From the NCBI GenBank assembly GCA_947450545.1, contig CANFVU010000003.1, positions 1-64,000 on the forward strand: DNA of 64,000 nucleotides. The letters are read 5' to 3'. The first letter of the stretch is position 1. Each line of letters opens with the position of its first letter. Of this stretch, positions 17,847 through 26,438 are shown in pieces. The stretch is from Actinomycetota bacterium. Its GTDB lineage: Bacteria; Actinomycetota; Actinomycetes; Nanopelagicales; Nanopelagicaceae. Under the pieces are notes generated by a model. That model was not told the origin of the DNA. It saw nothing but the letters and a program-made list of their open reading frames with translations, and searched no databases. The translations under genes and the position numbers were made by a program.

Positions 17847-18778
17847 AAAACTTTATCTTGGATGTAGATACAGGCGTCGATGACGCATTTGCTCTTCTAT
17901 TTGCTGCACGTCATCCTGAAATCAATTTGCTCGGTGTTACGTGCGTAGATGGCAATACAAACCTTAAACAAGTCATCATCAATACTCTTAAAGTTTTAGA
18001 TGCTGCCGAAGCCGGCGATATTCCTGTTTCTGCAGGTGCAACTCGACCTCTTATCGATGAGCCTCGGTATGCCGAACATGTTCATGGTGCTGACGGTTTA
18101 GGCGATCTTGGTTTCCCCGAATCAAAGCGGACTCTCGATCCTCGTCCTGCTGTTGAGCTCATTCGCGACTTGGTTGAAGGCTCTTCAGAACCAGTGACTC
18201 TCATTCCTTTGGCTCCTCTTACGAATATCGCTCTATTTCTACGGGCATTTCCTGAATCTGCAAAGAAGCTTGAACGAATTGTTTTGATGGGTGGATCTGC
18301 TTCGATTGGAAATGCCACTGCAACGGCCGAATTCAATATCTGGCATGACCCTGAAGCTGCAGCGATTGTTTTTCAAAGCGGAATTCCAATCACCATGTAT
18401 GGCCTCGATGTTTTCAATGATTTAACAATGAATCGCACGTATTCCAAGCGACTCATGGATGAAAACCATGCACCATCAACTTTCGCTGGAAGACTAGTTG
18501 ACGCGATGTTGGATCGTCTTGAATATGAAATTACATTAGGAGATTATGGCGCTGTTGCTACTGCGCTGAAACCAGAACTTTCAACTCAAGTAACAATGAA
18601 AGCGATGGTCGATACAACATTTGGTCCTAATCGTGGCGCAACTATTTGCGACCGTCGCCCAGAAGCATTTCAAGAGCTAGATCCAGCTCACTTAGATGCA
18701 CCACGCATCGAAGTATGTACTGCAATTGATGTTGATGCGATGCGCGAACTTTGGCTGCAAACAATCTCTCGGCGTTAA
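17843..18778 (+). CDS. Inosine-uridine-type nucleoside hydrolase, paralogue 1
   Basis: This 311-aa IunH-family enzyme hydrolyses N-ribosides to base and ribose. The calcium-binding start is LDVDTGVDDAFALL (residues 5-18), the ribose-binding segment AEFNIWHDPEA is near residue 163, and the C-terminal metal Asp lies in LGDYGAV. At the residue before that Asp, where the inosine-uridine hydrolases have His, this protein has Gly, so leaving-group activation must differ. It overlaps the P450 by 4 bp and ends overlapping the convergent short ALDH-like gene by 4 bp. Substrate not assignable. Confidence 0.9.
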   Translation: MKNFILDVDTGVDDAFALLFAARHPEINLLGVTCVDGNTNLKQVIINTLKVLDAAEAGDIPVSAGATRPLIDEPRYAEHVHGADGLGDLGFPESKRTLDPRPAVELIRDLVEGSSEPVTLIPLAPLTNIALFLRAFPESAKKLERIVLMGGSASIGNATATAEFNIWHDPEAAAIVFQSGIPITMYGLDVFNDLTMNRTYSKRLMDENHAPSTFAGRLVDAMLDRLEYEITLGDYGAVATALKPELSTQVTMKAMVDTTFGPNRGATICDRRPEAFQELDPAHLDAPRIEVCTAIDVDAMRELWLQTISRR

Positions 18779-19614
18779 ATTCCGATTGGGTGCCAGACAG
18801 TCTTGTGTTCCATAAAGGCAAGCAAGCGTTGAGGTGTTGCTTCTGCTTTGAATGAAGAAATGCGCTTCAAGTTATCTGCACCTGAAACACGAACTTCCTT
18901 ATCTTGAGAAGATGTGAGGCCTGATGCATCAATCGCATCTATCTCCATGTGCGATCCTGCCCACGGCGCTAATTCAGATGTGATACCTGTGAGGATATTT
19001 ACCACTCCACCTGGAAGATCACTTGTGGCAAGTGCTTCGCTTAACGTAATTGCGCATAGAGGAAGTTTTTCACTCGCAATTGCAATCACCGTATTGCCGC
19101 CAGCGATGATGGGTGCAATGGTGTGAACCAACCCAAGGAGTGAGCTCTTTTGTGGTGCAAAAGCTGCAACTACGCCTACTGACTCTGGAATGGTGAAGTT
19201 ATAGAAGGCCCCAGACACCTGATTGGTGGAGCCATAAATCGAGCCAATCTTGTCGCACCAGCCTGAATACCAAACCCATAAATCGATAGCTTCTTGAACT
19301 TGCTTCTTTGCAGCTGCTGGAGCGACGCCTTCAGTTGCAACAATTTCGTCAACAAATTGAGATGTGCGACCTTCCATGATTTCAGCAACGCGGTAAAGAA
19401 TCTGTCCGCGATTAAATGCGGTTGCTGATGACCAACCAGAGTGCGCTGCACGAGCAGCGACAACAGCATCTCGTAAATCTTTGCGCGATGCTTGTGCTGG
19501 GTTCGCGATGAAATTGCCTTTCTTATCTGAAATTTCATAGGAGCGACCAGATTCACTTCGAGGGAAAGCTCCACCGATATAAAGCTTGTAAGTTTTCTTC
19601 ACATCAATACGCAT
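18775..19614 (-). CDS. Short ALDH-like protein without catalytic residues
   Basis: This 279-aa protein aligns with the N-terminal coenzyme-binding part of aldehyde dehydrogenases (IGGAFPRSESGRSYE, then VGVVAAFAPQ, IIAGGNTVIAIASE, LPGGVVNILTG). It ends in a separate tail (ATPQRLLAFMEHKTVWHPIG) with no catalytic Cys or Glu domain. The tail and the clean coupling (start overlaps the upstream ALDH stop by one base) argue for a maintained protein, not a decaying gene. Similar short partners next to deoC and a full ALDH are, as I recall, found in other actinobacteria. A regulatory or structural subunit of the ALDH is inferred. Confidence 0.75.
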   Translation of the reverse strand: MRIDVKKTYKLYIGGAFPRSESGRSYEISDKKGNFIANPAQASRKDLRDAVVAARAAHSGWSSATAFNRGQILYRVAEIMEGRTSQFVDEIVATEGVAPAAAKKQVQEAIDLWVWYSGWCDKIGSIYGSTNQVSGAFYNFTIPESVGVVAAFAPQKSSLLGLVHTIAPIIAGGNTVIAIASEKLPLCAITLSEALATSDLPGGVVNILTGITSELAPWAGSHMEIDAIDASGLTSSQDKEVRVSGADNLKRISSFKAEATPQRLLAFMEHKTVWHPIGI

Positions 19615-21056
19615 TAGTGTCCGCCCTTCAAATATGCAGCAAGACCATGACGGCCACCTTCTCGACCCCAGCCGGATTCTTTGTAACCTCCAAATGGACT
19701 TGCAGGATCAAACTTGTTGAAAGTATTTGCCCAAATCACGCCGGCTTTTAGATGTTTTGCTGTCCATAAAATTCGTGAACCCTTGTCAGTCCAGATACCT
19801 GCTGATAATCCGAACGGGGTGTTATTCGCTTTTTCAATTGCTTCTTGTGGAGTTCTGAATGTCAGAACCGATAGCACAGGTCCGAAGATTTCTTCGCGTG
19901 CGATTTTGTGCGCTTGTGTCACGCCAGTAAATACTGTTGGAGGGAACCAGAATCCTTTTGAAGGAAGGTTGCATGATGGGCTCCACTGTTCAGCCCCTTC
20001 TTCTACGCCAGAAGCAGTGAGCTCGCGAATCTTTTCAAGTTGTGCAGATGAGTTAATTGCACCTAAATCGGTGTTCTTATCGAGAGGGTCTCCAACGCGA
20101 ATTTTTGAGATACGAGCCTTCAATTTAGCCATTAATTCATCGTGGATATTCTCTTGAACGAGCAAACGCGATCCTGCGCAGCAAACATGGCCCTGATTGA
20201 AGAATATGCCAGTGATGATTCCTTCTACAGTCTCATCAATAGGTGCATCTTCAAAGACGATGTTGGCACCTTTTCCACCAAGCTCTAACGTTGCAGACTT
20301 TTTACTTCCTGCAATAGCGCGTGCAATTCCTTTGCCGACATCAGTTGAACCAGTAAATGCAATCTTGTCGATTCCTGGATGGTTAACGATTGCGGCACCT
20401 GTTGACCCATCACCTGTCACAATATTTACAACACCAGCGGGCAAACCGGCTTGTTGGCAGACCTCAGCAAAGAGAAGCGCTGTCAACGGAGTTGTTTCAG
20501 CTGGTTTTAAAACAACGGTGTTGCCTGTTGCAAGTGCTGGTGCAATCTTCCACGAAAGCATAAGAAGTGGAAAGTTCCAAGGAATGATCTGTCCAACAAC
20601 TCCATGAGGCTTAGGGGCTGTTCCCACACCTGCATGTTCGAGTTTGTCAGCCCAACCAGCATGATAGAAAAAATGTGCGGCAGCTAATGGAATATCTGTA
20701 TCTCGAGTTTCGCGAATCGGCTTTCCATTGTCCATCGTTTCAAGAACTGCAAATTCACGGGCACGCTCTTGCAGGATTCGTGCAATTCTAAAGAGATATT
20801 TTCCGCGTTCTGCTGCAGGCATCTTCGACCATACTTTGCTGTAAGCCGTACGCGCAGCAGCGACAGCTTTATCTACATCGGATGGCGCAGCAAATGCGAC
20901 TTTAGATAGATGAGCTTCGGTCGCGGGATTGATTGTTGAGAAAACTTTGCCGCCTTTGGCAGGAAGGAACTTGCCGTTAATAAAGAGGCCGTACTCAGGC
21001 TTAATTTTTACAACGGAAGTTGATTCTGGCGCAGAGGCATATTCAAAAGTCATCAT
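19614..21056 (-). CDS. Aldehyde dehydrogenase, probably for acetaldehyde from deoxyribose
   Basis: This 480-aa NAD(P)-dependent ALDH is full length. The coenzyme motif IPWNFPLLMLSWK starts at residue 158, general base Glu258 lies in ELGGKGAN, and catalytic Cys292 lies in GHVCCAGSR. A PFGGYKESG-type segment is near the C-terminus. Coupling to deoC (one-base TAATG overlap) suggests that it oxidises the acetaldehyde released by DeoC to acetate. The start may be Met1 or Met2. Confidence 0.92.
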   Translation of the reverse strand: MMTFEYASAPESTSVVKIKPEYGLFINGKFLPAKGGKVFSTINPATEAHLSKVAFAAPSDVDKAVAAARTAYSKVWSKMPAAERGKYLFRIARILQERAREFAVLETMDNGKPIRETRDTDIPLAAAHFFYHAGWADKLEHAGVGTAPKPHGVVGQIIPWNFPLLMLSWKIAPALATGNTVVLKPAETTPLTALLFAEVCQQAGLPAGVVNIVTGDGSTGAAIVNHPGIDKIAFTGSTDVGKGIARAIAGSKKSATLELGGKGANIVFEDAPIDETVEGIITGIFFNQGHVCCAGSRLLVQENIHDELMAKLKARISKIRVGDPLDKNTDLGAINSSAQLEKIRELTASGVEEGAEQWSPSCNLPSKGFWFPPTVFTGVTQAHKIAREEIFGPVLSVLTFRTPQEAIEKANNTPFGLSAGIWTDKGSRILWTAKHLKAGVIWANTFNKFDPASPFGGYKESGWGREGGRHGLAAYLKGGH

Positions 21057-21994
21057 TAATCCAATGTCACGTAGTTAGATCCAGCATAGTGTCCATCACG
21101 AAGCTTCATGCGTTGCATCAAGAGGTCGTTCAACAAAGCGCTGGCGCCAATGCGGAAAAGCCCTGGATTGAGCCATTCTGGGCCTGCAGTTTCATTGACC
21201 AGCACAAGCTGCTTAATCGCATCCTTGGTAGTGCGGATTCCTCCAGCTGGTTTAACGCCAATTCGTGTACCCGTCATCTCATACCAATCTCGAACCGCTT
21301 CAAGCATAACCAGGACGACTGGGGCTGTTGCAGCCGGAGAAACTTTTCCGGTGCTTGTCTTAATGAAGTCTGCACCTGCAGCCATGGCTAAATACGATGC
21401 TTTTCTGACGTTATCAAGAGTGACCAATTCACCCGTTTCAAGGATGACTTTGAGATGAGCTTTATCTCCACAAATTGATTTGATAAATTCAATCTCATTG
21501 AAAACTTTTACTAAATCACCAGATAGAAACGCACCGCGATCAATCACCATATCAATTTCGGCGGCGCCATTAGCGATTGCATCTTCAGTGTCGCGCTTCT
21601 TAACTTCTAAGGAAGCACGTCCTGATGGGAATGCTGTGGAGACGGCAGCAACAGGAATATCTTTTCCACCTGAAGCATCAAGATGTTCGCGGGCAACACG
21701 TACCATGTCGTTGTATACACAAATGGCGCCTACATGAGGGACAGTCGAATCACTTGGGTCTGGGCGGACAGCTTTATTGCAAATTGCTTTAACTTTTCCA
21801 GCCGTATCGGCGCCTTCAAGAGTAGTTAAGTCAATCATCGAGATTGCCATGTCGATTGCCCAGCTCTTGCTGGAAGTCTTAATGCTTCGAGTTGCAAGCA
21901 TTGCTGCTCGAGCTTCCGCTCCTACTTGATCTACCGGCGAAAGAGTTTTAAGAAACCCTTTAATGGAAGGCAGAGTTCCATCCATAACGCGCAT
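21056..21994 (-). CDS. deoC: Deoxyribose-phosphate aldolase
   Basis: DeoC (312 aa; an extended form with about 45 extra N-terminal residues) cleaves 2-deoxyribose 5-phosphate to glyceraldehyde 3-phosphate and acetaldehyde. It shows MIDLTTLEGADT near residue 50, VILETGEL near residue 185 and the Schiff-base lysine in DFIKTSTGK near residue 213. First gene of deoC-ALDH-short ALDH. The ATG at 21994 has a TAGACT box exactly 6 nt upstream, which favours this start over Met4. Confidence 0.95.
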   Translation of the reverse strand: MRVMDGTLPSIKGFLKTLSPVDQVGAEARAAMLATRSIKTSSKSWAIDMAISMIDLTTLEGADTAGKVKAICNKAVRPDPSDSTVPHVGAICVYNDMVRVAREHLDASGGKDIPVAAVSTAFPSGRASLEVKKRDTEDAIANGAAEIDMVIDRGAFLSGDLVKVFNEIEFIKSICGDKAHLKVILETGELVTLDNVRKASYLAMAAGADFIKTSTGKVSPAATAPVVLVMLEAVRDWYEMTGTRIGVKPAGGIRTTKDAIKQLVLVNETAGPEWLNPGLFRIGASALLNDLLMQRMKLRDGHYAGSNYVTLD

Positions 21995-21996
21995 TA

Positions 21997-22018
21997 ATAG
22001 AGTCTATCGTCACCGATA
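21997..22018. promoter_or_regulatory. deoC leaderless promoter within palindromes
   Basis: On the minus strand TAGACT (22006-22001) ends 6 nt before the deoC ATG. The box lies in ATAGA-G-TCTAT (21997-22007), so the plus strand reads TAGAGT and could also act as a -10. A second inverted repeat TATCG-N4-CGATA (22005-22018) is directly upstream. Either could be a repressor site. Confidence 0.5.
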
Positions 22019-22031
22019 CCTTCTGAGAAGG
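22019..22031. repeat. Inverted repeat CCTTCT-G-AGAAGG in the deoC/nucleoside hydrolase intergenic region
   Basis: The arms are perfect 6-bp complements around one G. It lies upstream of both divergent promoters and is a possible binding site for a shared regulator. It is short enough to be chance. Confidence 0.35.
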
Positions 22032-22059
22032 GTAATTTCCATAATTATCGCTACATCTC

Positions 22060-22087
22060 TTGTGCTTTTGCGCTAAAAAGTTAGCCT
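22060..22087 (+). promoter_or_regulatory. Promoter of the nucleoside hydrolase pair
   Basis: TTGTGC (22060-22065), a 16-nt spacer and TAGCCT (22082-22087) form a reasonable promoter. It leads to a leader of about 40 nt carrying AAGGAGAA (about 22121-22128) before the TTG start at 22135. This unit is thus leadered, unlike its divergent neighbour deoC. Confidence 0.5.
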
Positions 22088-22134
22088 TGGATTCGCACGG
22101 TTGAAAGCCAATAAAGAAACAAGGAGAAATACTG

Positions 22135-23100
22135 TTGAAACTAGTAATTGATACTGACACTGGAAGCGACGATGCAGTTGCACTGATGTTGGCACTGGGC
22201 AACCCTAAAGTCTCCGTTGAATTGATAACAACAGTTGCAGGAAACGTTCCGCTCAATCTCGCAACAGAGAATGCTTTGGCGACAGTTGCTCTTATGGGTT
22301 CTAAAGTTCCTGTCTATTCTGGAATGGCAAAACCGATCACTCGTGAATTACACACAGCCCAAAATGTTCATGGGCCAGATGGAATGAGTGGCGCACAAAT
22401 TCCACGTACCCACCTGAAAGTTGATGGTACCGATGGAGTCACCCAGCTCATAGAAATTAGTAAGAAGTTTCCAGGCGAATTAACTCTTGTCACTCTTGGG
22501 CCACTGACGAATATCGCAGCAGCTCTCTTGCAAGATCCTCAAATGCTTCACCGCTTTAAAGATGTCTACATGATGGCTGGTTCACCAGAAGGTTGGGGCA
22601 ATGTGACACCAAGCGCTGAGTTCAACGTGTGGTGCGATCCTGAAAGTTTTAAGATTGTTTTGAATTCTGGAAAACGTCTCATCATGGTTGGTTGGAACAT
22701 TAGCCGTGATGCTGCTGTGATTGGCGCAGAGGAAGAGGCAAAGATTCGCGCAATAGGTACTGCACGAGCGGCTTACGTCATTGATATTAATGAGACGCTT
22801 GCAATTTTCTGTAGAGATATCACCAATCTTCCTGGATTTGATCTGCCAGATCCGATCACAGTTGCAATTGCAATTGCACCAGAAATGATTCGTAAGAGTG
22901 AATTTGTTTCAATGGATGTAAGTTGCTCTGAAGAGATGCGAGGAACTCTTATTATCGATCGACGACATACGGCTCCTGCCCCAAATGTGGATGTCGTGTG
23001 GGAAGCTGATCGCGATATGTTCCTCAATTCCCTCTATGAAGTCTGTAAAGATTCCAGTAACCCTGCTAACTACATTCCAGCACAAAGGAGCGGCAAGTAA
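22135..23100 (+). CDS. Nucleoside hydrolase, paralogue 2
   Basis: This 321-aa IunH-family protein has the N-terminal calcium motif IDTDTGSDDAVALM (residues 5-18), SAEFNVWCDPESF in the ribose site and a C-terminal metal Asp in LPDPITVAI, where the usual His before Asp is Pro. It starts with TTG at 22135, justified by a strong Shine-Dalgarno (AAGGAG) 7-10 nt upstream and by the beta-strand KLVIDTDT that must begin the fold. The next paralogue starts on the base after its stop. Substrate unknown; absence of the His separates it from classical inosine-uridine hydrolases. Confidence 0.9.
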   Translation: MKLVIDTDTGSDDAVALMLALGNPKVSVELITTVAGNVPLNLATENALATVALMGSKVPVYSGMAKPITRELHTAQNVHGPDGMSGAQIPRTHLKVDGTDGVTQLIEISKKFPGELTLVTLGPLTNIAAALLQDPQMLHRFKDVYMMAGSPEGWGNVTPSAEFNVWCDPESFKIVLNSGKRLIMVGWNISRDAAVIGAEEEAKIRAIGTARAAYVIDINETLAIFCRDITNLPGFDLPDPITVAIAIAPEMIRKSEFVSMDVSCSEEMRGTLIIDRRHTAPAPNVDVVWEADRDMFLNSLYEVCKDSSNPANYIPAQRSGK

Positions 23101-24036
23101 GTGAAAAAAACCCCAATAATCCTCGATTGCGATCCAGGCCATGACGATGCAATGGCAATACTTCTTGCTGCATATAACCCAGCAATTGAGCTCCTTGGTA
23201 TAACCACAGTATCCGGTAATGGAATCATCGATAAAGTCACCGAGAATGCTCTTCGCGTCTGCGCTCTAGCGAAAATTCAAGTACCCGTTGCACAAGGCGC
23301 TGGAAATGCGATTCTTGGAGCGGTTGAAGCGGCATCAGATATTCATGGTGAGACTGCACTGGATGGTGCACCTCTGCCTGCCCCTACTTTCGCTCTGGAG
23401 AGTATTCATGGAGTGGATCTAATTGCACAGCTCGTGCGAAAGAGTTCTGAGAAAGTAACTCTCGTAGGAACTGGTCCACTGACTAATATCGCTCTATTTT
23501 TGAAGATGTATCCCGAACTTAAATCCAATATCGCGCATATCGTATTTATGGGCGGAAGTGCTTCACGTGGAAATCGCACGCCTTATGCTGAATTTAATAT
23601 TTGGATGGACCCGGAAGCTCTAGAGGTTGTCTTAAAGTCTGAACTTCCAATCACCATGATTGGATTGGATGTCACCCATCAAGCTCTCATCACTAAAGAG
23701 ATTTTTGACAAGCTTGAAGCTATGAATACCGAAGTTTCGAAGACCATGACAGGTCTTATGCGATTCTTCGCTAAAACTTACAACGATGTCTTTGAAATGC
23801 CAGATCCTCCACTGCATGATCCACTTGCAATCGCTGTTTTGATTGATCCAACGGTCACAAAGAATCGTTTTGTAAACGTTGAAATTGAACTCAACGGAAC
23901 TCATACTCGTGGGGCAACTGTCGTAGATATCTACAACCGCACAGGACGCAAAGCGAATGTCAACGTTGCTCTAGAACTCGATTTCGACAAATTCTGGAAC
24001 ATGATGCTCGATGCGGTTGATAAAGCCGGTCGTTAA
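23101..24036 (+). CDS. Nucleoside hydrolase, paralogue 3 (closest to pyrimidine-type RihA/RihB)
   Basis: This 311-aa IunH-family enzyme has LDCDPGHDDAMAIL (residues 8-21), AEFNIWMDPEAL and PPLHDPLAIAVLI. It is the only one of the four paralogues that keeps His before the last metal Asp, as in active ribonucleoside hydrolases such as E. coli RihA/RihB/RihC. It starts with GTG, with AAAGGAG shortly upstream inside the end of paralogue 2. It converges with a uridine phosphorylase (4-bp overlap). Uridine/cytidine or inosine hydrolysis to ribose is likely. Confidence 0.92.
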   Translation: MKKTPIILDCDPGHDDAMAILLAAYNPAIELLGITTVSGNGIIDKVTENALRVCALAKIQVPVAQGAGNAILGAVEAASDIHGETALDGAPLPAPTFALESIHGVDLIAQLVRKSSEKVTLVGTGPLTNIALFLKMYPELKSNIAHIVFMGGSASRGNRTPYAEFNIWMDPEALEVVLKSELPITMIGLDVTHQALITKEIFDKLEAMNTEVSKTMTGLMRFFAKTYNDVFEMPDPPLHDPLAIAVLIDPTVTKNRFVNVEIELNGTHTRGATVVDIYNRTGRKANVNVALELDFDKFWNMMLDAVDKAGR

Positions 24037-24788
24037 TTAACGTCGCGGCCATTCTCTTTATCTTCAGCAATGATTTCGCGCAGAGCTTGAACAGCGGTCT
24101 GTAGCAAAATATCTAGCGGTGGCATTGGATCTTTTGCATGAACCATCATGACTCCGCCTGCTCGTACTCGAAGCATGGATGCGACAACAAATAGCGCAGA
24201 AGCCTCCATTTCTGAGCACAGCGCTCCTCCTATTTCCCAAGCTTTCCAGCGATTGAGAAGCTCAGGGCCGACGCCCATTCGCTGTGGCTCATGCTGGCCG
24301 TAGAAAGAATCCTTCGATTGAGTAATGCCCGTACGATGTTTAGCACCTGTCTTCTTCGCTGCACGTTGGAGAGCGCGGACTAAATCGATATCTGCGATAG
24401 CGGGAAATTCGATTGGCATGTAATGAAGTGATGTGCCCTCATCGCGAATAGCCGCAGAAATAATTGCAAGCTCTCCGGAGACAATATCTTTCTGAATGTG
24501 GCCCGAAGTTCCCACTCGAATGAAAGTATCAGCTCCAACTCGCACGAGTTCTTCTAGTGCAATTGCTGCGGAAGGACAGCCAATTCCTGTTGAGGTCACA
24601 GAAACTTTTACTCCATCGAGGTAACCGGTGTAGGTGTTGTATTCGCGATTTTGAGTTACATGTACAGGGTTATCAAAGAGAGCTGCAATAGCTTCGCAAC
24701 GTCCAGGATCTCCAGGCAGCAATACATATTTACCGACATCACCTTTCTTGAGGTTGATGTGGTATTGCTTTCCGTCAGCTGTTTCCAT
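24033..24788 (-). CDS. udp: Uridine phosphorylase-type nucleoside phosphorylase, copy A
   Basis: This 251-aa NP-I-family hexameric phosphorylase converts uridine and phosphate to uracil and ribose 1-phosphate. It shows the phosphate-loop LLPGDPGR near residue 23, TSTGIGCPSAAIALEEL near residue 65, RVGTSG near residue 91 and the substrate ribose-binding SEMEASALF near residue 190. It is last in the ten-gene BMP/ABC operon and overlaps copy B by 14 bp; AAAGGAG precedes its ATG. It was produced by tandem duplication with copy B. Confidence 0.9.
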   Translation of the reverse strand: METADGKQYHINLKKGDVGKYVLLPGDPGRCEAIAALFDNPVHVTQNREYNTYTGYLDGVKVSVTSTGIGCPSAAIALEELVRVGADTFIRVGTSGHIQKDIVSGELAIISAAIRDEGTSLHYMPIEFPAIADIDLVRALQRAAKKTGAKHRTGITQSKDSFYGQHEPQRMGVGPELLNRWKAWEIGGALCSEMEASALFVVASMLRVRAGGVMMVHAKDPMPPLDILLQTAVQALREIIAEDKENGRDVN

Positions 24789-25509
24789 TGTTATCTCCTT
24801 TGATTACATTGCGAAGACCTTCGATTGCCGTTTCGATGAGCGGTTCCAAACCTTTAAATTCTCCATCGCCCCACATCGCCATGATTCCACCTGCACGTAC
24901 GCCAAGCATGGAAGCAACAACAAAGAGCGCAGAGGATTCCATTTCAGAGCAAATTGCTCCGCCTATCTCCCATGCTTTCCAGCGGTTCAATAACCGCGTG
25001 GTGACACCAGAATGTTCAGGTTCAACTTCTCCGTAGAAAGAATCTTTCGATTGAGTGATGCCTACTCGAAATGGGACACCTTTGGACTTCGCAGCAGTTC
25101 GAAGTGCTTCCACGAGACCAAAATCTGCAACTGCTGGAAACTCAGGAGGCATATAGTGAATCGAGGTTCCTTCATCGCGAATAGCCCCTGTAATAATGGC
25201 CAATTCCCCGCTTTTTGTGCCTGGCTGGATCGCCCCGGACGTTCCTACGCGAATAAAAGTATCTGCGCCTACTCGGACCAACTCTTCGAGTGCAATTGCT
25301 GCCGATGGACAGCCAATTCCTGTTGAGGTCACAGAGACTTTAACTCCGTCAAGATATCCGGTGTATGTCACATATTCACGATTGGTCGCAACATGAACCG
25401 CGCTATCTAAGTGGCGAGCAATTACTTCGACTCGACCAGGATCTCCAGGTAACAAGACATATCTGCCAACATCGCCAGCTTCTAATTGAATGTGATGCTG
25501 CTTGCTCAT
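24775..25509 (-). CDS. udp: Uridine phosphorylase-type nucleoside phosphorylase, copy B
   Basis: This 244-aa paralogue of the downstream gene shares all NP-I motifs (LLPGDPGR, CPSAAIALEEL, RVGTSG, SEMESSALF). The two proteins are almost identical between about residues 48 and 92, while termini and the region near residues 150-220 differ, including MWGDGEF against VHAKDPM. Two copies may separate substrates such as uridine and thymidine/deoxyuridine; this is inference. Start ATG overlaps the upstream nucleoside hydrolase stop by 4 bp. Confidence 0.9.
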   Translation of the reverse strand: MSKQHHIQLEAGDVGRYVLLPGDPGRVEVIARHLDSAVHVATNREYVTYTGYLDGVKVSVTSTGIGCPSAAIALEELVRVGADTFIRVGTSGAIQPGTKSGELAIITGAIRDEGTSIHYMPPEFPAVADFGLVEALRTAAKSKGVPFRVGITQSKDSFYGEVEPEHSGVTTRLLNRWKAWEIGGAICSEMESSALFVVASMLGVRAGGIMAMWGDGEFKGLEPLIETAIEGLRNVIKGDNNGNS

Positions 25510-26438
25510 AGCGTCTTTACTCTTTCAATTAGAAAATCCATAAACGCCTCAACATCTACTTCCATCGCTACTTTTGCGTTTGGCGCTTTCTTGTAAACGT
25601 TATAGAAATCTACAGATGTCTTTGCTCGCGTAAATTCGCCTTTGAGTTCAATGGTCATGAAATACTCTTTGAGGGTTACAAGTTCAGGTCGAATCAGAAT
25701 TGCCGCTGCAAGCGGATCGTTGATTGCACAACCGTCAATCGACTGGTACTCATCATGAAATTCCATATAGAACCGAGTCGAGTCATCTATGAATTTGATA
25801 ATTTCGGGTTTAGCTCCTGCAAGCTTTTCAATATGTTTCTTTGTAAAAAGGCACTTGTATGTGACATCGAGTGGAACCAGAGTAAAGTCAAAACCAGCGC
25901 GCAACACAATATCGAAAGCCTCAGGGTCACAATAAACATTGTATTCAGAATCTGGAGTCATGTTTCCTGGGTAATGAACAGATCCACCCATTACTACAAC
26001 TCGATTAATGAGTTTGATGATTGAGGGATCTTTGTGAATCGCAAGAGCGATATTTGTGAGAGGCCCGATTGCTAAAATCGTGATTTCATGTGGATACTTA
26101 TGAACAAGTTCGATGATGGTATCGATTGCATTCGTAGGTGATGGGCTCGACGTTGCATCAGGAAGCTTGGCATAGCCCAAACCACCATCCCCATGAGTCT
26201 CCTCAGCCACAGTCAAGCTTTTGACAAGCGGTTCACTCGCCCCACGCGCTACTGGAACGCCCTGTAAGCCGAGGAAATCCTTGAGACGAAGTGCGTTCGC
26301 TAAGCACTTATCTACGCTCGTATTTCCATGTGTAACGGTGATTGCTTCGAGGGATATTTCTTTCGAGGCAGCTAAAAGCAAGATTGCGAGTGCATCATCA
26401 ATGCCTGGATCGGTATCTAAGATAACGCGAGTTCTCAT
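25506..26438 (-). CDS. Nucleoside hydrolase, paralogue 4
   Basis: This 310-aa IunH-family protein has LDTDPGIDDALAILL (residues 6-20), PDSEYNVYCDPEAF at the ribose site and GCAINDPLAAAI near residue 230, where Asn replaces the His preceding the metal Asp. It lies in the BMP/ABC operon with 4-bp overlaps on both sides (MFS gene upstream, udp copy B downstream). The His-to-Asn change and operon membership with the queuosine enzyme make a modified nucleoside a fair candidate substrate, but nothing in the sequence proves it. Confidence 0.9.
   Translation of the reverse strand: MRTRVILDTDPGIDDALAILLLAASKEISLEAITVTHGNTSVDKCLANALRLKDFLGLQGVPVARGASEPLVKSLTVAEETHGDGGLGYAKLPDATSSPSPTNAIDTIIELVHKYPHEITILAIGPLTNIALAIHKDPSIIKLINRVVVMGGSVHYPGNMTPDSEYNVYCDPEAFDIVLRAGFDFTLVPLDVTYKCLFTKKHIEKLAGAKPEIIKFIDDSTRFYMEFHDEYQSIDGCAINDPLAAAILIRPELVTLKEYFMTIELKGEFTRAKTSVDFYNVYKKAPNAKVAMEVDVEAFMDFLIERVKTL

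Noticed and set aside
22019-22134. Riboswitch or structured leader before nucleoside hydrolase 2
   Set aside because: Only short inverted repeats are visible; no known riboswitch core was recognised.
21995-22134. Small unlisted protein gene in the 140-bp deoC/nucleoside hydrolase gap
   Set aside because: No frame with a start, ribosome-binding site and plausible composition was seen; the gap is explained by divergent promoters.
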